Positions 7,843 to 16,232 of a stretch of DNA of 64,000 nucleotides are shown piece by piece (within the stretch, counting starts at the first letter, position 1; every line of letters begins with the position of its first letter). The notes under the pieces were generated by a model. The model was not told the origin of the DNA, made no database searches, and worked only from the letters and a program-made list of their open reading frames with translations. Position numbers and translations under genes: made by a program. The stretch lies in the NCBI GenBank assembly GCA_900769875.1, contig CAAGII010000040.1, positions 18,347 to 82,346 of the forward strand, in the 5' to 3' direction. Origin of the DNA: Clostridia bacterium. Its GTDB lineage: Bacteria > Bacillota > Clostridia > Christensenellales > Aristaeellaceae.

Positions 7843-9255
7843 ATGCGCAGCCGTTTTCCATGGGGTCAGTTTTTCAGGCAGGTCGCCGTCATCGCGGTGC
7901 CTGTCGCCCTGCAGAACCTTCTCTCCACCACAGGCTCCATGGTGGATACCATGATGATCGCCGGGCTCGGCCAGCAGTCCGTGGGCGCGGTGGGGCTCTG
8001 CGCGCAGTTTTCATCGCTGATGTTCAGCTGCTATTGGGGCTTTGTGGGCGGCGGCATGCTGTTCTTTGCGCAGTACTGGGGCGCGAAGGATCATGAGGGC
8101 ATCAACCGCTCCTACGGCGTGACGCTTGCATGCATGCTCGCGGTGGGAATGACGTTCTGCCTGCTGGGCACGCTTGCGCCGCAGCTGGTCATGCGGCTGT
8201 ACACGGACAAGACGGCCATTCAGTCCATCGGCGTACAGTATCTGCGCATCGTGGCGTTCGCCTATCCGCTGCAGGTGCTGTCGATGGCCATGTGCGCGCT
8301 CCTCCGCACCACCGAGCGCGTCCGGCTGCCGCTGTACGGCTCCATCTGCTCGGTGAGCGCCAACCTTCTGCTCAATTACCTGCTCATCGGCGGCCACTGG
8401 GGCTTCCCCGCGCTGGGCATCCGGGGCGCAGCCATCGCCACGGTGTGCGCGGCGGTGGTCAATGTGGGCGTCATCGCCTTGCTCGCGCGGCGATGCGGGC
8501 ATCCGTACCTGTTCGCCTTCCGCAGCCACTTCCGCTGGAACAGAGCGCTCATACGCGAGTATTTCAAAAAATGCGCGCCCATCCTTGCCAATGAGATGCT
8601 CATCGGCGTGGGCATGATGGTCATCAACATCGTGCTGGGACGCCAGAGCGAGGACGCCATCGCCGCCACGGCGGTGTTCCGCACGCTGGAGGGCTTTATC
8701 ATCGGCTTCTTCGCAGGCTTTAGCAACGCGGCCTCCATTCTGGTCGGCTCACAGGTCGGCGCAGGCAACCTGGAAACCGCGTACAGGCGCGCGTGGCGGC
8801 TTGTGTATGTGTGCATGGGCGTGATCCTGTGCGCCATCTGGAGCATCATCGCGCTGCACAGGCCGCTGCTTTCCTGCATGAGTCTCTCCGGCGAGAGCTT
8901 CCGTCTGGGGCTTGGCATGCTGCTTATCTATGGCGTGGCGGTGGTCATCCGCATGGGCAACTGGACGCAGAACGATACCTACCGCTCCGCAGGCGACGCG
9001 CGCTACGGCACCGTTCTTGAGATCGTGTTCATGTTCCTGATGGTGCTGCCCTGCGTATGCGTAAGCGGCCTTGTGCTGCACGCGCCGTATCTGATCATCT
9101 TCGCGTGCTGCTATGTGGATGAGCCCGTCCGCTTCATCCTGATGCAGCGGCACATGTACAGCGGCAGGTGGATTCAGCCCGTGACCCCCGAGGGACTCGC
9201 GGCGCTGCCGGCCTTCCGCGCCGCGCACGCCCGCCGCTCAGCGCGGAAAATATGA
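7843..9255 (+). CDS. MATE family efflux transporter
   Basis: 470 residues with about twelve hydrophobic segments in two similar halves. The early PVALQNLLSTTGSMVDTMMI and QQSVGAVGL segments are typical of MATE (MatE) exporters, which expel drugs or metabolites using a Na+ or H+ gradient. The ATG at 7843 is 8 bases from GGAGG; an overlapping ATG at 7839 is out of frame. It is monocistronic between its promoter and the terminator at 9317. A second, only distantly similar MATE gene lies at 42911. The substrate cannot be predicted. Confidence 0.9.
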   Translation: MRSRFPWGQFFRQVAVIAVPVALQNLLSTTGSMVDTMMIAGLGQQSVGAVGLCAQFSSLMFSCYWGFVGGGMLFFAQYWGAKDHEGINRSYGVTLACMLAVGMTFCLLGTLAPQLVMRLYTDKTAIQSIGVQYLRIVAFAYPLQVLSMAMCALLRTTERVRLPLYGSICSVSANLLLNYLLIGGHWGFPALGIRGAAIATVCAAVVNVGVIALLARRCGHPYLFAFRSHFRWNRALIREYFKKCAPILANEMLIGVGMMVINIVLGRQSEDAIAATAVFRTLEGFIIGFFAGFSNAASILVGSQVGAGNLETAYRRAWRLVYVCMGVILCAIWSIIALHRPLLSCMSLSGESFRLGLGMLLIYGVAVVIRMGNWTQNDTYRSAGDARYGTVLEIVFMFLMVLPCVCVSGLVLHAPYLIIFACCYVDEPVRFILMQRHMYSGRWIQPVTPEGLAALPAFRAAHARRSARKI

Positions 9256-9316
9256 AGGAATTGACACGCTCCTTCGCGATTTGATTGACTTTCCATAAAA
9301 AAAACAAAAACATTTG

Positions 9317-9358
9317 CCGCAGGGAGAAATTTCTTCTCGTTCCCTGCGGTTTGTTTGT
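9317..9358 (+). terminator. terminator of the MATE gene
   Basis: A 9-base-pair stem CCGCAGGGA/TCCCTGCGG with a 15-base loop is followed by TTTGTTTGTT. Confidence 0.85.
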
Positions 9359-9657
9359 TGTCCCTTTTGTCCGCATTGTCTGCAGAATCGGACATGCCCG
9401 TGTTCTCCGTATGGACGATCCGGCACGAAAGCAAACCATATCCTGATAATTTTACATCTTCTTTGTTTTTCCTTTGCACTCTTTTCAAATTTGCAAGTTT
9501 GGAGTATAATCATTGCGTATCGCGGCATCCGCCGTCATCCACGCGCCGCGATAAGGGGCCTCAGCCCCGGCCCACATACAGACGGGCTGTCTCTGCGTCT
9601 GCGGAAAAGCCCGGCGCGGCGATCGCCGTGATGGACGAGATAAGAAAGGTTGACAGA
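9359..9657 (+). promoter_or_regulatory. promoter and long leader of the PRPP synthetase gene
   Basis: TTTTCA (9482-9487), 17 bases, and TATAAT (9505-9510) give a promoter about 150 bases before the gene. The leader between them contains GC-rich repeats (GGCCTCAGCCCCGGCCC region) that may fold, but no known riboswitch was recognised. The stretch from 9256 to 9657 otherwise holds only the upstream terminator. Confidence 0.6.
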
Positions 9658-10875
9658 ATGACAGACTTTGTAAATACCTGGAATGATGAGTCCTTCCTGA
9701 CTTACCCCGTAGGTCCCCTCGGCGTGATCGCCATGCACGGCACAGAGGAGCTGGGCGATAAGGTCAACATGTGGCTGACCAAGTGGCGTGACCATAATGA
9801 AGAATCCGTCCCCGGCAACATGCGCACCACGCCCGGCGAAACCCGCAGCGATTTTCTCATCAAGACCAGCTGCCCCCGTTTCGGCAACGGCGAGGGCAAG
9901 GGTCTCATCAAGGAGACCGTGCGCGGCTATGATATCTACATTCTCTGCGACGTGGGCGCGTACAACTGCACCTACAACATGTTTGGCCAGAAGGTGCCCA
10001 TGAGCCCCGACGACCATTTCATGGATCTCAAGCGCACCATCGCCGCGCTCGGCGGCAAGGCCAAGCGCGTGAATGTTATCATGCCCATGCTCTATGAAGG
10101 CCGCCAGCACCGCCGCGCAGCCCGTGAGAGTCTGGACTGCGCCATGGCGCTGCAGGAGCTGGCGCATATGGGCGTGAACAACATCATCACCTTCGACGCG
10201 CATGATCCCCGCGTGCAGAACGCCATCCCCCAGAGCGGCTTCGAGAGCGTGATGCCCTCCTACCAGATTTTCAAGGCGCTGCTGCGCAATGTGAAGGATC
10301 TGCGGCTGGACAAGGATCACATGATGATCGTTTCCCCCGATGAGGGCGCGATGGATCGCAATACCTTCTACGCGTCCGTGCTGGGCGTGAACATGGGCAT
10401 GTTCTACAAGCGGCGCGATTACACGCGCATCGTCAACGGTCGCAATCCCATCACCGCCCACGAGTACCTCGGTGAGGATCTGGACGGCAAGAATGTGTTT
10501 GTGGCGGACGATATTCTTTCCTCCGGCGACTCCATCATCGACGTCGCGCGCGAGCTGAAGAAGCGCAACGCCGGCCGCGTGTTCGCCGCCGCCACCTTCG
10601 CGCTGTTCACCGACGGTATCGAGAAGTTCAACAAGGCGCATGAGGAGGGGCTGATCGACCGCGTGATCTCCACCAACCTCACCTACCGCACCCCTGAGCT
10701 GAGAAGCGCTCCCTGGTTCATCGAGGCGGACATGAGCAAGTACATCAGCTACATCATCGCCACGCTGAACCACGATCGTTCGCTTTCCAACCTGCTCAGC
10801 CCCTATGACCGCATCCACGGCCTGCTCAACCGCTATGCCGAGGAGCAGGCTGCCGCCGGCATCCGGCTTGTGTAA
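9658..10875 (+). CDS. prs: ribose-phosphate pyrophosphokinase (long clostridial type)
   Basis: 405 residues, about 90 longer than classical Prs. The PRPP-binding loop VADDILSSGDSI lies near residues 281-292, and the family's flexible and catalytic segments are recognisable around DAHDPRVQNAI. It makes PRPP from ribose 5-phosphate and ATP for nucleotide, His, Trp and NAD synthesis. AAAGGT precedes the ATG at 9658; upstream in-frame ATGs lack a ribosome site. A GNAT gene starts 7 bases after the stop and is probably cotranscribed. This extended form is common in Clostridia and may be a second Prs in the genome. Confidence 0.85.
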   Translation: MTDFVNTWNDESFLTYPVGPLGVIAMHGTEELGDKVNMWLTKWRDHNEESVPGNMRTTPGETRSDFLIKTSCPRFGNGEGKGLIKETVRGYDIYILCDVGAYNCTYNMFGQKVPMSPDDHFMDLKRTIAALGGKAKRVNVIMPMLYEGRQHRRAARESLDCAMALQELAHMGVNNIITFDAHDPRVQNAIPQSGFESVMPSYQIFKALLRNVKDLRLDKDHMMIVSPDEGAMDRNTFYASVLGVNMGMFYKRRDYTRIVNGRNPITAHEYLGEDLDGKNVFVADDILSSGDSIIDVARELKKRNAGRVFAAATFALFTDGIEKFNKAHEEGLIDRVISTNLTYRTPELRSAPWFIEADMSKYISYIIATLNHDRSLSNLLSPYDRIHGLLNRYAEEQAAAGIRLV

Positions 10876-10882
10876 GGAAGGC

Positions 10883-11401
10883 ATGAGCGAAACCATCCTC
10901 CGCATTGCGAAGCCATCCGATCAGCACAGCCTTGCCGAATTGAAGCATCGCTTCGTGCAAAACATGTACCGCGGCTATCTTTCGCAGGAAACCCTGCGGA
11001 GAATCACGCCCGATCATTACCATCAGGAGTTTTCCTCCCGCCTGAGCGGCGGCAATGTGTCCGTCGCCGTGTTGGAGCAGGACAGCGCCATTCAGGCCGC
11101 CGTCATCTTCGGCGATGATCCGTCGTCGCCCGGCTGCGGATTGATTCTGGAGGCCATGTCCGCGCCCCGCACCGGCTGGGACGACAAGCACGCCGTGCTT
11201 GGCTACGCCGTCCGCCAGCTTGGCAAGCGCGGCTGCTCGCGCGTCCACCTGTGGATACTGCGCAGCAACTTCCACATCCGCTACATCTGCGAGCAGTTCG
11301 GCTTCCGGGAGGACGGCGCGCTGGTGACCCACACCATCGGGGGCGAGCCGCATGAGATCATGCGCTACCAGTATCCGCTGCAGGCCACGGAAGCATCATG
11401 A
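10883..11401 (+). CDS. GNAT family N-acetyltransferase
   Basis: 172 residues. The centre (SPGCGLILEAMSAPRTG then GYAVRQLGKRGCSRVHLWI) fits the acetyl-CoA-binding strand-helix of GNAT enzymes, and FHIRYICEQFGFREDG matches the C-terminal substrate-binding segment. Translation starts 7 bases after prs with AAGGAAGG as ribosome site, so it belongs to that operon. The substrate is unknown, and the classification is by fold only. It ends at a strong terminator. Confidence 0.75.
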   Translation: MSETILRIAKPSDQHSLAELKHRFVQNMYRGYLSQETLRRITPDHYHQEFSSRLSGGNVSVAVLEQDSAIQAAVIFGDDPSSPGCGLILEAMSAPRTGWDDKHAVLGYAVRQLGKRGCSRVHLWILRSNFHIRYICEQFGFREDGALVTHTIGGEPHEIMRYQYPLQATEAS

Positions 11402-11409
11402 ACGTCTTG

Positions 11410-11435
11410 GCACCGCGATGATGCGGTGCTTTTTT
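11410..11435 (+). terminator. terminator of the prs-GNAT operon
   Basis: GCACCGC, loop GATGAT, GCGGTGC, then TTTTTT: a textbook intrinsic terminator. Confidence 0.92.
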
Positions 11436-11505
11436 GCTGCACATTTTTCCAGCATCAGCGCATGATCCGCAGGGCAAGCTGTCCGTATGAAAGGAGGCGG
11501 ATGCC

Positions 11506-11670
11506 ATGCCCGAAAAAAATCAGGAAAAGAAAAGCCGCAGGCCACGCCAGCTGACCGAGGCGCTGCTGTGGGCGGCGCAGCGCAGATCGCCCACCGATCC
11601 GCAGGGAAGCTGGACCGGCGTACCGCTCGACCCTGACGAGGAGCCCGTGCAGGACGCGGACGATCTCTGA
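11506..11670 (+). CDS. small conserved-looking hydrophilic protein (54 aa)
   Basis: The product starts MPEKNQEKKSRRPRQL and ends PVQDADDL, with GSWTGVPLDPDEEP in the middle. A perfect AAGGAGG precedes the ATG at 11506. From memory, short clostridial proteins share the GSWTG(V)P...QDADDL pattern, but no function is known to me. It is the first gene of a run (PRC-barrel protein, small membrane protein, AI-2E permease) with tight spacing. It is too short for most gene finders but well supported by its ribosome site and position. Confidence 0.7.
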   Translation: MPEKNQEKKSRRPRQLTEALLWAAQRRSPTDPQGSWTGVPLDPDEEPVQDADDL

Positions 11671-11674
11671 CGCC

Positions 11675-12154
11675 ATGATGATCCGCATGGGGCGACTGAC
11701 CGGGCTGCCCGTGGTGCTCTGCGGGCGCAGCATCGCGCAGGTGGAAACGCCTGTGCTTCACCCCAGCGGGCGGATGCTGCGCGGGCTGAAGGTACGCCGT
11801 CCTCTGGGCGGCGCGAGGTGGGTGGACGCGCGCGATATCGACGTGCTGGGCGAGGTGTCGGTGATTGTGCGATGCAAGCCGCAGCGCCCGCCCAACGACA
11901 CGGACTTCCGTCTTGGCACGGTCAAGGACAGCGCCGGGCTGCTTCTGGGGCTGGTGACGGATGTCATCATCGATCAGGAAACGCTCCGCGTGCACGCGCT
12001 TGAGATGGTGCTGGGGCTGACCGAAGCCATCACCGAGGGGCGCATGCTGTGCCGCCGCTTTGTCACAACGTCCACAGGCGCATCCGCGGGAGAGGTGATG
12101 ATCCCCTGCGGCTGCTGGCTGGAGGAACCGCCGCAAGGCGGAAGAAGGAGGTGA
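11675..12154 (+). CDS. PRC-barrel domain protein (two barrels)
   Basis: 159 residues with two PRC-barrel-like repeats: one around LTGLPVVLCGRSIAQVETPVL, the other around RLGTVKDSAGLLLGLVTDV, each a small beta-barrel. PRC barrels occur in RimM, photosynthetic reaction centre H subunits and YlmC/YmxH sporulation-associated proteins. The start at 11675 is 4 bases after the preceding stop and has no strong ribosome site, so translational coupling is likely. The C-terminus is basic (RRR). The specific role is unknown. Confidence 0.65.
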   Translation: MMIRMGRLTGLPVVLCGRSIAQVETPVLHPSGRMLRGLKVRRPLGGARWVDARDIDVLGEVSVIVRCKPQRPPNDTDFRLGTVKDSAGLLLGLVTDVIIDQETLRVHALEMVLGLTEAITEGRMLCRRFVTTSTGASAGEVMIPCGCWLEEPPQGGRRR

Positions 12155-12159
12155 ACGCC

Positions 12160-12294
12160 ATGAAGAAGTTTATGCTCGGAAGCGCCATGGGTATGCTCGT
12201 CGGCGCGGGGCTGATGATGACCCCCGCCAGCAAGGAGCTGCGCCGCGACATGAAGCACAAGATGAACGCCATGAAGCGCATCATGAAAATGTGA
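12160..12294 (+). CDS. small membrane protein, YtxH-like (44 aa)
   Basis: The 44 residues begin MKKFMLGSAMGMLVGAGLMM, a glycine-rich membrane helix, followed by a Lys/Arg/Met-rich amphipathic tail (ELRRDMKHKMNAMKRIM). This is the layout of YtxH-like proteins, here shortened. GAAGGAGGTGA gives an excellent ribosome site for the ATG at 12160. It follows the PRC-barrel gene by 5 bases and is separated from the next gene by a GC-rich hairpin. Confidence 0.7.
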   Translation: MKKFMLGSAMGMLVGAGLMMTPASKELRRDMKHKMNAMKRIMKM

Positions 12295-12299
12295 TTGCT

Positions 12300-12329
12300 C
12301 AGCGGGCAGGGCTGCTCCCCTGCCCGCTG
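12300..12329 (+). other. strong hairpin between the small membrane protein and the permease gene
   Basis: CAGCGGGCAGGG and CCCTGCCCGCTG form a 12-base-pair stem with a short loop. No T-run follows. It may stabilise or process the upstream message, or act as a partial attenuator before the permease gene. Confidence 0.6.
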
Positions 12330-12352
12330 ACGTCGGGCAAGGAGGCCGCGCC

Positions 12353-13369
12353 ATGCACATGCTGCAAAACAGGAGCACACGCCGCCTGCTTTTCGCCGCT
12401 GCCGTGATGACGGCGGCGGCTTTTGTGCTGCGCAGGGCGCTGATCGCCCTTGCGGTGCAGCTGGCGGCCGCGTCGCTTTTGATGGCGCTCGCCCTGCCGC
12501 TGTGCCGCGTGCTGGAAAAGCGCATGCCGCCGGGTACAGCCGCCGCGCTGTCGCTGGGCGCGCTGGGCATCGGCTCATTGCTCCTTCTGCTGGGGCTGAT
12601 TCCTCCGCTTGTCAAGCAGTTTCGCCAGCTCAGCGAGCTGCTGCCCGCCCTCATCGCGTGGATCGGCAAAAGCATGGAGCAGGCGCAGCAGTATCTCGCG
12701 CGCCATGACATCCGCATTACGCCCGTGCGCGACTCGCTGCTTGAGCCGCTGGCGCAGGGGCTGGGCAGTTTGATGAGCGCGATTCTTGCAGGCCTGCGGA
12801 GCATGGCCTCCTCGGTTGGCAAGGTGCTGCTATCGCCGCTCATCGCCTTTTATCTGCTGCGGGACAGGCGGCGCATCGCCACCTGGCTGACGCTTGCGGT
12901 GCCGGTGAACGCGCGCGTTCAGGCTGTTCGCGCCATGCGCGAGATGCGGCGCGAGGTAGCCGGCTTCCTGCGCGGACAGCTGACCGTCTCGCTCGCAGTC
13001 GGCGTCGCGACAGCGGCGGGGCTTGCGCTTGTGGGCACGCCCGCGTGGCTGCTCTTCGGGCTGCTGATGGGCGTGATGGAGCTGATCCCCTACTTCGGCC
13101 CGCTGATTGCCGGTGTGCCCGCTGTGCTGGTATCGCTGCAGAGCGGCCTGACCACGGCACTGTGGACGCTTGCGGTGCTCTTCGCCGTGCAGCAGCTGGA
13201 GGGCACCTTCCTCTCACCGCGCCTGATGAGCAGCGCCACCCGTCTGCACCCGCTGGCGGTGCTGCTCATCATCTCATCGGGCGGCCTTCTGGGCGGCGGC
13301 TGGGGCATGATCTTGTCGCTCCCGCTCACCGTCGCGCTGCGCGGCGCGCTCCACGGCGCACGCAGATGA
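12353..13369 (+). CDS. AI-2E family transporter (YtvI/PerM type permease)
   Basis: 338 residues with about seven to eight membrane segments. The C-terminal block GVMELIPYFGPLIAGVPAVLV, VQQLEGTFLSPRLM and LHPLAVLLIISSGGLLGG is the signature of the AI-2E_transport family. Clostridial members are often annotated YtvI-like; despite the family name, most do not carry autoinducer-2, and some are Na+(Li+)/H+ antiporters. AAGGAGG lies 7 bases before the ATG. It closes the run of small genes beginning at 11506. Confidence 0.85.
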   Translation: MHMLQNRSTRRLLFAAAVMTAAAFVLRRALIALAVQLAAASLLMALALPLCRVLEKRMPPGTAAALSLGALGIGSLLLLLGLIPPLVKQFRQLSELLPALIAWIGKSMEQAQQYLARHDIRITPVRDSLLEPLAQGLGSLMSAILAGLRSMASSVGKVLLSPLIAFYLLRDRRRIATWLTLAVPVNARVQAVRAMREMRREVAGFLRGQLTVSLAVGVATAAGLALVGTPAWLLFGLLMGVMELIPYFGPLIAGVPAVLVSLQSGLTTALWTLAVLFAVQQLEGTFLSPRLMSSATRLHPLAVLLIISSGGLLGGGWGMILSLPLTVALRGALHGARR

Positions 13370-13422
13370 GCAGATATAAAGCGAAATAAAAAGATGATGA
13401 AAAAAGTGTGAAATGCCTTTTC

Positions 13423-13445
13423 TTTGTCCGGCAATCGTGTATAAT
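13423..13445 (+). promoter_or_regulatory. promoter -10 region of ireB
   Basis: TATAAT at 13440-13445 precedes the gene by about 50 bases. The -35 is weak (TTTTCT-like near 13418). Confidence 0.45.
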
Positions 13446-13492
13446 AGATGCGACAAGCTGTGAACGCATGCCGTTCGGAAAGGAGCATTGCC

Positions 13493-13771
13493 GTGTCTGA
13501 AGCCTTTGGAAAAACCACTCAGATGCTGCCCATCATGGAAACCGGGAACGAAGCGCAGGATATCCTGATGTACGTCTATCAGGCACTGCAGGCCAAGGGC
13601 TACGATCCCATTACGCAGATCGTGGGCTACATCATTTCCGGCGATCCGACCTATATCACCAGCTACAATCAGGCTCGCAGCCTCATCTGCCGGCTGGAGC
13701 GCGATGAGATTCTGGAGGAGCTTGTACGCTTCTATCTGGTGGGACACACACAGGGTCAGCCGACCGACTGA
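13493..13771 (+). CDS. ireB: IreB family regulatory phosphoprotein (UPF0297)
   Basis: 92 residues from a GTG at 13493, 7 bases after AAAGGAGC. The core [31 protein letters not shown] and ending RFYLV are diagnostic of UPF0297. In enterococci IreB is phosphorylated on N-terminal threonines by the PASTA kinase IreK and controls cephalosporin tolerance; a TT pair is present here at residues 8-9 (GKTTQ). In most Bacillota the gene sits between alaS and ruvX, but here it stands alone with its own promoter and terminator. Confidence 0.93.
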   Translation: MSEAFGKTTQMLPIMETGNEAQDILMYVYQALQAKGYDPITQIVGYIISGDPTYITSYNQARSLICRLERDEILEELVRFYLVGHTQGQPTD

Positions 13772-13787
13772 TTCATATTTAGGCAAA

Positions 13788-13828
13788 CAAGGGCGCGTTC
13801 TCCCGTACAAACGAGAGACGCGCCCTTC
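13788..13828 (+). terminator. terminator after ireB
   Basis: AAGGGCGCGT...ACGCGCCCTT forms a 10-base-pair stem, extended by TCTC/GAGA. The flanking tract is short in T. Confidence 0.7.
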
Positions 13829-14146
13829 TGATCGTCAGTACGGACGTCATACTCATGTCGTTTTTGGTCTAAGTGCGGCATTTTTGGAAAACGTGCAAAG
13901 CGTCGAAAAACCGTCGTGAAGCGACGATTCGGCACGCCCTAAAAAGCAAGCTCCTCCCAATCCATCGTGGAGTCATTCCATGCCGGTGCCCGCAAAGGCG
14001 CGCAGCGCCTGCGTTTCGCGGCTTTTCCATCATGAGGGGCTCATCCGGCTACAGAAAAATCACGAAAACACACAAAATAATCGTACTTTTAGTACAGATC
14101 TATGGTATAATGTAGACACTTACAGAACCACCGGGAGATGATGCCA
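13829..14146 (+). promoter_or_regulatory. spo0A upstream region
   Basis: A gene-free stretch of about 320 bases. CGTCGAA (13901-13907) differs from the Spo0A box TGTCGAA in one base and is followed by AAAA as in the extended box, so autoregulation is possible. CGTCG/CGACG forms an inverted repeat just after it. TATAAT at 14106-14111 is a good -10 about 40 bases before the gene, with a poor -35. No convincing sigma-H promoter was seen. Confidence 0.5.
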
Positions 14147-14926
14147 GTGGATCCCATTCGGGTTTTGATTGCGGAAGACAATCCTTTTCAGCTGGAAATG
14201 CTCAAGGAGAGCCTCACGGGGCAGGACGATATCGAGATCGCCGGCACAGCCAGCAACGGCATGGTCGCGCTTGACATGATCCGCGACCTTCACCCACAGG
14301 TGCTGGTCTGCGATCTGGTGATGCCCCTGATGGACGGCTTTGCTCTGATCGACAAGCTGAACGACGAAAACCGCCCGCTCATTATCGCCCTGAGCATGCT
14401 CGGGCGCGAGGACTTCGTGAAGCGCGCCATTCAAATGGGCGTAAACGATTACCTCATCAAGCCGACCAACGGCGCCGTGCTGGCCGACCGCATCCGCAGC
14501 CTTGTGCGGAACGGCACGGGAAAGCAGCCCGCTGCATCGCCCGCCGCGCAGGAAACGGCAAAGCCTGAAAAGGCCGCGCCCGCCACAGCCAAGCTCGTGA
14601 CCTCCCTGCTGATGCAGCTGGGCGTGCCCGCGAACCTCACCGGCTACAGCTACCTGCATGCCGCGATCATCATCGCGGTGGATTCGCCGGAGGTGGTGCA
14701 TCAGCTGACGCAGGCGCTGTATCCCGTGATTGCGGAGCAGTTCCAGACCACCTCGTCCAGCGTGGAGCGCGCCATTCGCCATGCGGTGACCTCCGCGTGG
14801 GATCGCGGCGCGGCGGAGGCGTATCACCGCCTGCTCGGCCGCACTGGCCCCATGATGCACGACAAGCCCACCAACCGTGAGCTGATCGCGCAGCTGGCGG
14901 AGCGCGTGCGCATCAAGCACGCCTGA
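14147..14926 (+). CDS. spo0A: sporulation master regulator Spo0A
   Basis: 259 residues: a receiver domain with acidic residues Glu10/Asp11, phosphoacceptor Asp56 (VLVCDLVMPLMDGF) and the conserved Lys in YLIKP. An Ala/Pro/Lys linker (about 122-148) precedes the Spo0A_C domain, with LGVPANLTGYSYLHAAI and the recognition region TTSSSVERAIRHAVTSAWDRG. In-frame ATGs at 14138 and 14141 overlap or crowd the GGGAG site; the GTG at 14147 has proper spacing. When phosphorylated it activates and represses genes through TTTGTCGAAAA boxes to start sporulation. The usual upstream neighbour spoIVB is absent. Confidence 0.96.
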   Translation: MDPIRVLIAEDNPFQLEMLKESLTGQDDIEIAGTASNGMVALDMIRDLHPQVLVCDLVMPLMDGFALIDKLNDENRPLIIALSMLGREDFVKRAIQMGVNDYLIKPTNGAVLADRIRSLVRNGTGKQPAASPAAQETAKPEKAAPATAKLVTSLLMQLGVPANLTGYSYLHAAIIIAVDSPEVVHQLTQALYPVIAEQFQTTSSSVERAIRHAVTSAWDRGAAEAYHRLLGRTGPMMHDKPTNRELIAQLAERVRIKHA

Positions 14927-15078
14927 CTGCCCGCCACCCGGCAGGTCGCGAAGCCATGTTTTGCCATCGCGGATAAATCCTCCTGCTCTTTCCCATGCTA
15001 AGAGTGAAATTCCCATGGAAGCAGCTATGCCGGGCGAATACCCGCGCGCGCTTTCAATTTGAATGGAGGCAGGATTTC

Positions 15079-15633
15079 ATGCGAGCAACAGGCATTGTAC
15101 GCCGGATTGACGAGCTGGGCCGGGTCGTGATCCCCAAGGAGATCAGACGCACGCTCCGTATCAGGGAAGGCGACCCTCTGGAAATCTACACGGACCGGGA
15201 CGGCGAGGTGATCCTGAAAAAATACTCGCCCATCGGGGAAATGTCCTCCTTTGCGAAGGATTATACCGAGTCGCTCTTCCGCAGCCTCGGACACATTGCC
15301 GCCATCTGCGACCGTGACCAGGTGGTGGCTGCCAGCGGCGTGAGCAAAAAAGAGCTGAACGACAAGCCGATCAGCCACGACCTTGAGAACGCCATCGCGG
15401 GACGGCAGAGCATGGCGATCAACCGCCTGAACGGCGGCAAGACGCTCGCCGTCACCGGCGAGGACGACGCGACCGGCTACACGGCGCAGGTCATGTCCCC
15501 CATCATCGCGGACGGCGAGGCCATCGGCGCGGTGCTGCTGCTCAGCCGCGAGCAGGGCGCGCGCATGGGCGATACCGAGCTGAAGGTCGCCGAGACCGCC
15601 GCAGGCATCGTAGGCAGGCAGATGGAGCAATAA
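15079..15633 (+). CDS. spoVT: stage V sporulation regulator SpoVT
   Basis: 184 residues (the B. subtilis protein has 178). The N-terminal swapped-hairpin AbrB domain begins MRATGIVRRIDELGRVVIPK and is followed by a GAF-like domain (about 55-180). SpoVT is made in the forespore under sigma-G and tunes late forespore genes. The ATG at 15079 follows GGAGGCAGG. It lies directly downstream of spo0A, an unusual pairing; the 150-base gap gives room for its own promoter, but I could not identify a clear sigma-G site. A strong terminator follows. Confidence 0.93.
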   Translation: MRATGIVRRIDELGRVVIPKEIRRTLRIREGDPLEIYTDRDGEVILKKYSPIGEMSSFAKDYTESLFRSLGHIAAICDRDQVVAASGVSKKELNDKPISHDLENAIAGRQSMAINRLNGGKTLAVTGEDDATGYTAQVMSPIIADGEAIGAVLLLSREQGARMGDTELKVAETAAGIVGRQMEQ

Positions 15634-15644
15634 GCCAATCAAAC

Positions 15645-15694
15645 AGGAGCTGTTCCCGGCATGGTCAGTTGTCCATGGGGAGCAGCTCCTTTTC
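15645..15694. terminator. terminator between spoVT and the convergent Nudix gene
   Basis: AGGAGCTG.TCCC pairs with GGGGAGCAGCTCCT, followed by TTTT. The long stem could work for both directions. Confidence 0.85.
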
Positions 15695-15713
15695 TCAATC
15701 GGGCACGATGCTT

Positions 15714-16232
15714 TCAGGACAATTCGCCCTCGCGCAGCAGCATTTCCAGCACGCGCGCCTCGCGCTCCAGCACGTCCTCCTCATAATCGGGATGAGGGCG
15801 GCGGTTGGCCGCGATCGCCTCCTGCGGCGTGACATAGGCGAGGGTGTAGCCCTCCTCCGCCTCGTAGTCCTCCAGATGCTGTGCGCAGGTTTCTTTGCCA
15901 GCGCGGCAAAGATAGTAGCGGTTCTCCTGCTCAAACCACATGGGCTCCGCGTGCAGCGTATCGCGCTTGCGGCGCATCACCGAGCCGTAGGGGCGGATGC
16001 TTTGCATATCCAAGGTCAGTCCGGTTTCCTCCAGCACCTCGCGCGCCAGCGCCTGCTCGTCGGTTTCGCCACTTTCCAGTCCGCCGCCGGGCGCCGAATA
16101 CACATCGTACCGCTTTGACCAGACCATAGCCACCCGGTCGTCGCAGCGGATGATGGCGCGAACGGACGGCCTTCGGACGCACGGCCACGCGGGATCATAG
16201 TCTCCGCGATCAAGGACGAAGAGCTGTCTCAC
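15714..16232 (-). CDS. Nudix hydrolase
   Basis: 172 residues. The Nudix box GGGLESGETDEQALAREV plus LEETG is complete (G-x5-E-x7-REUxEExGU), so it should hydrolyse a nucleoside diphosphate linked to another group. A 20-residue N-terminal segment precedes the fold and a Glu-rich C-terminal helix closes it. The start is a GTG at 16232 that overlaps the stop of the AAC(6')-like gene by 4 bases, with GGAGG 10 bases upstream. It is the last gene of an operon with two acetyltransferases; the physiological substrate is unknown. Confidence 0.88.
   Translation of the reverse strand: MRQLFVLDRGDYDPAWPCVRRPSVRAIIRCDDRVAMVWSKRYDVYSAPGGGLESGETDEQALAREVLEETGLTLDMQSIRPYGSVMRRKRDTLHAEPMWFEQENRYYLCRAGKETCAQHLEDYEAEEGYTLAYVTPQEAIAANRRPHPDYEEDVLEREARVLEMLLREGELS

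Noticed and set aside
9535..10905. A 456-codon minus-strand frame opposite prs
   Set aside because: Shadow of the PRPP synthetase gene, which carries the PRPP-binding motif; the antisense product is His/Val/Gly-rich with no ribosome site.
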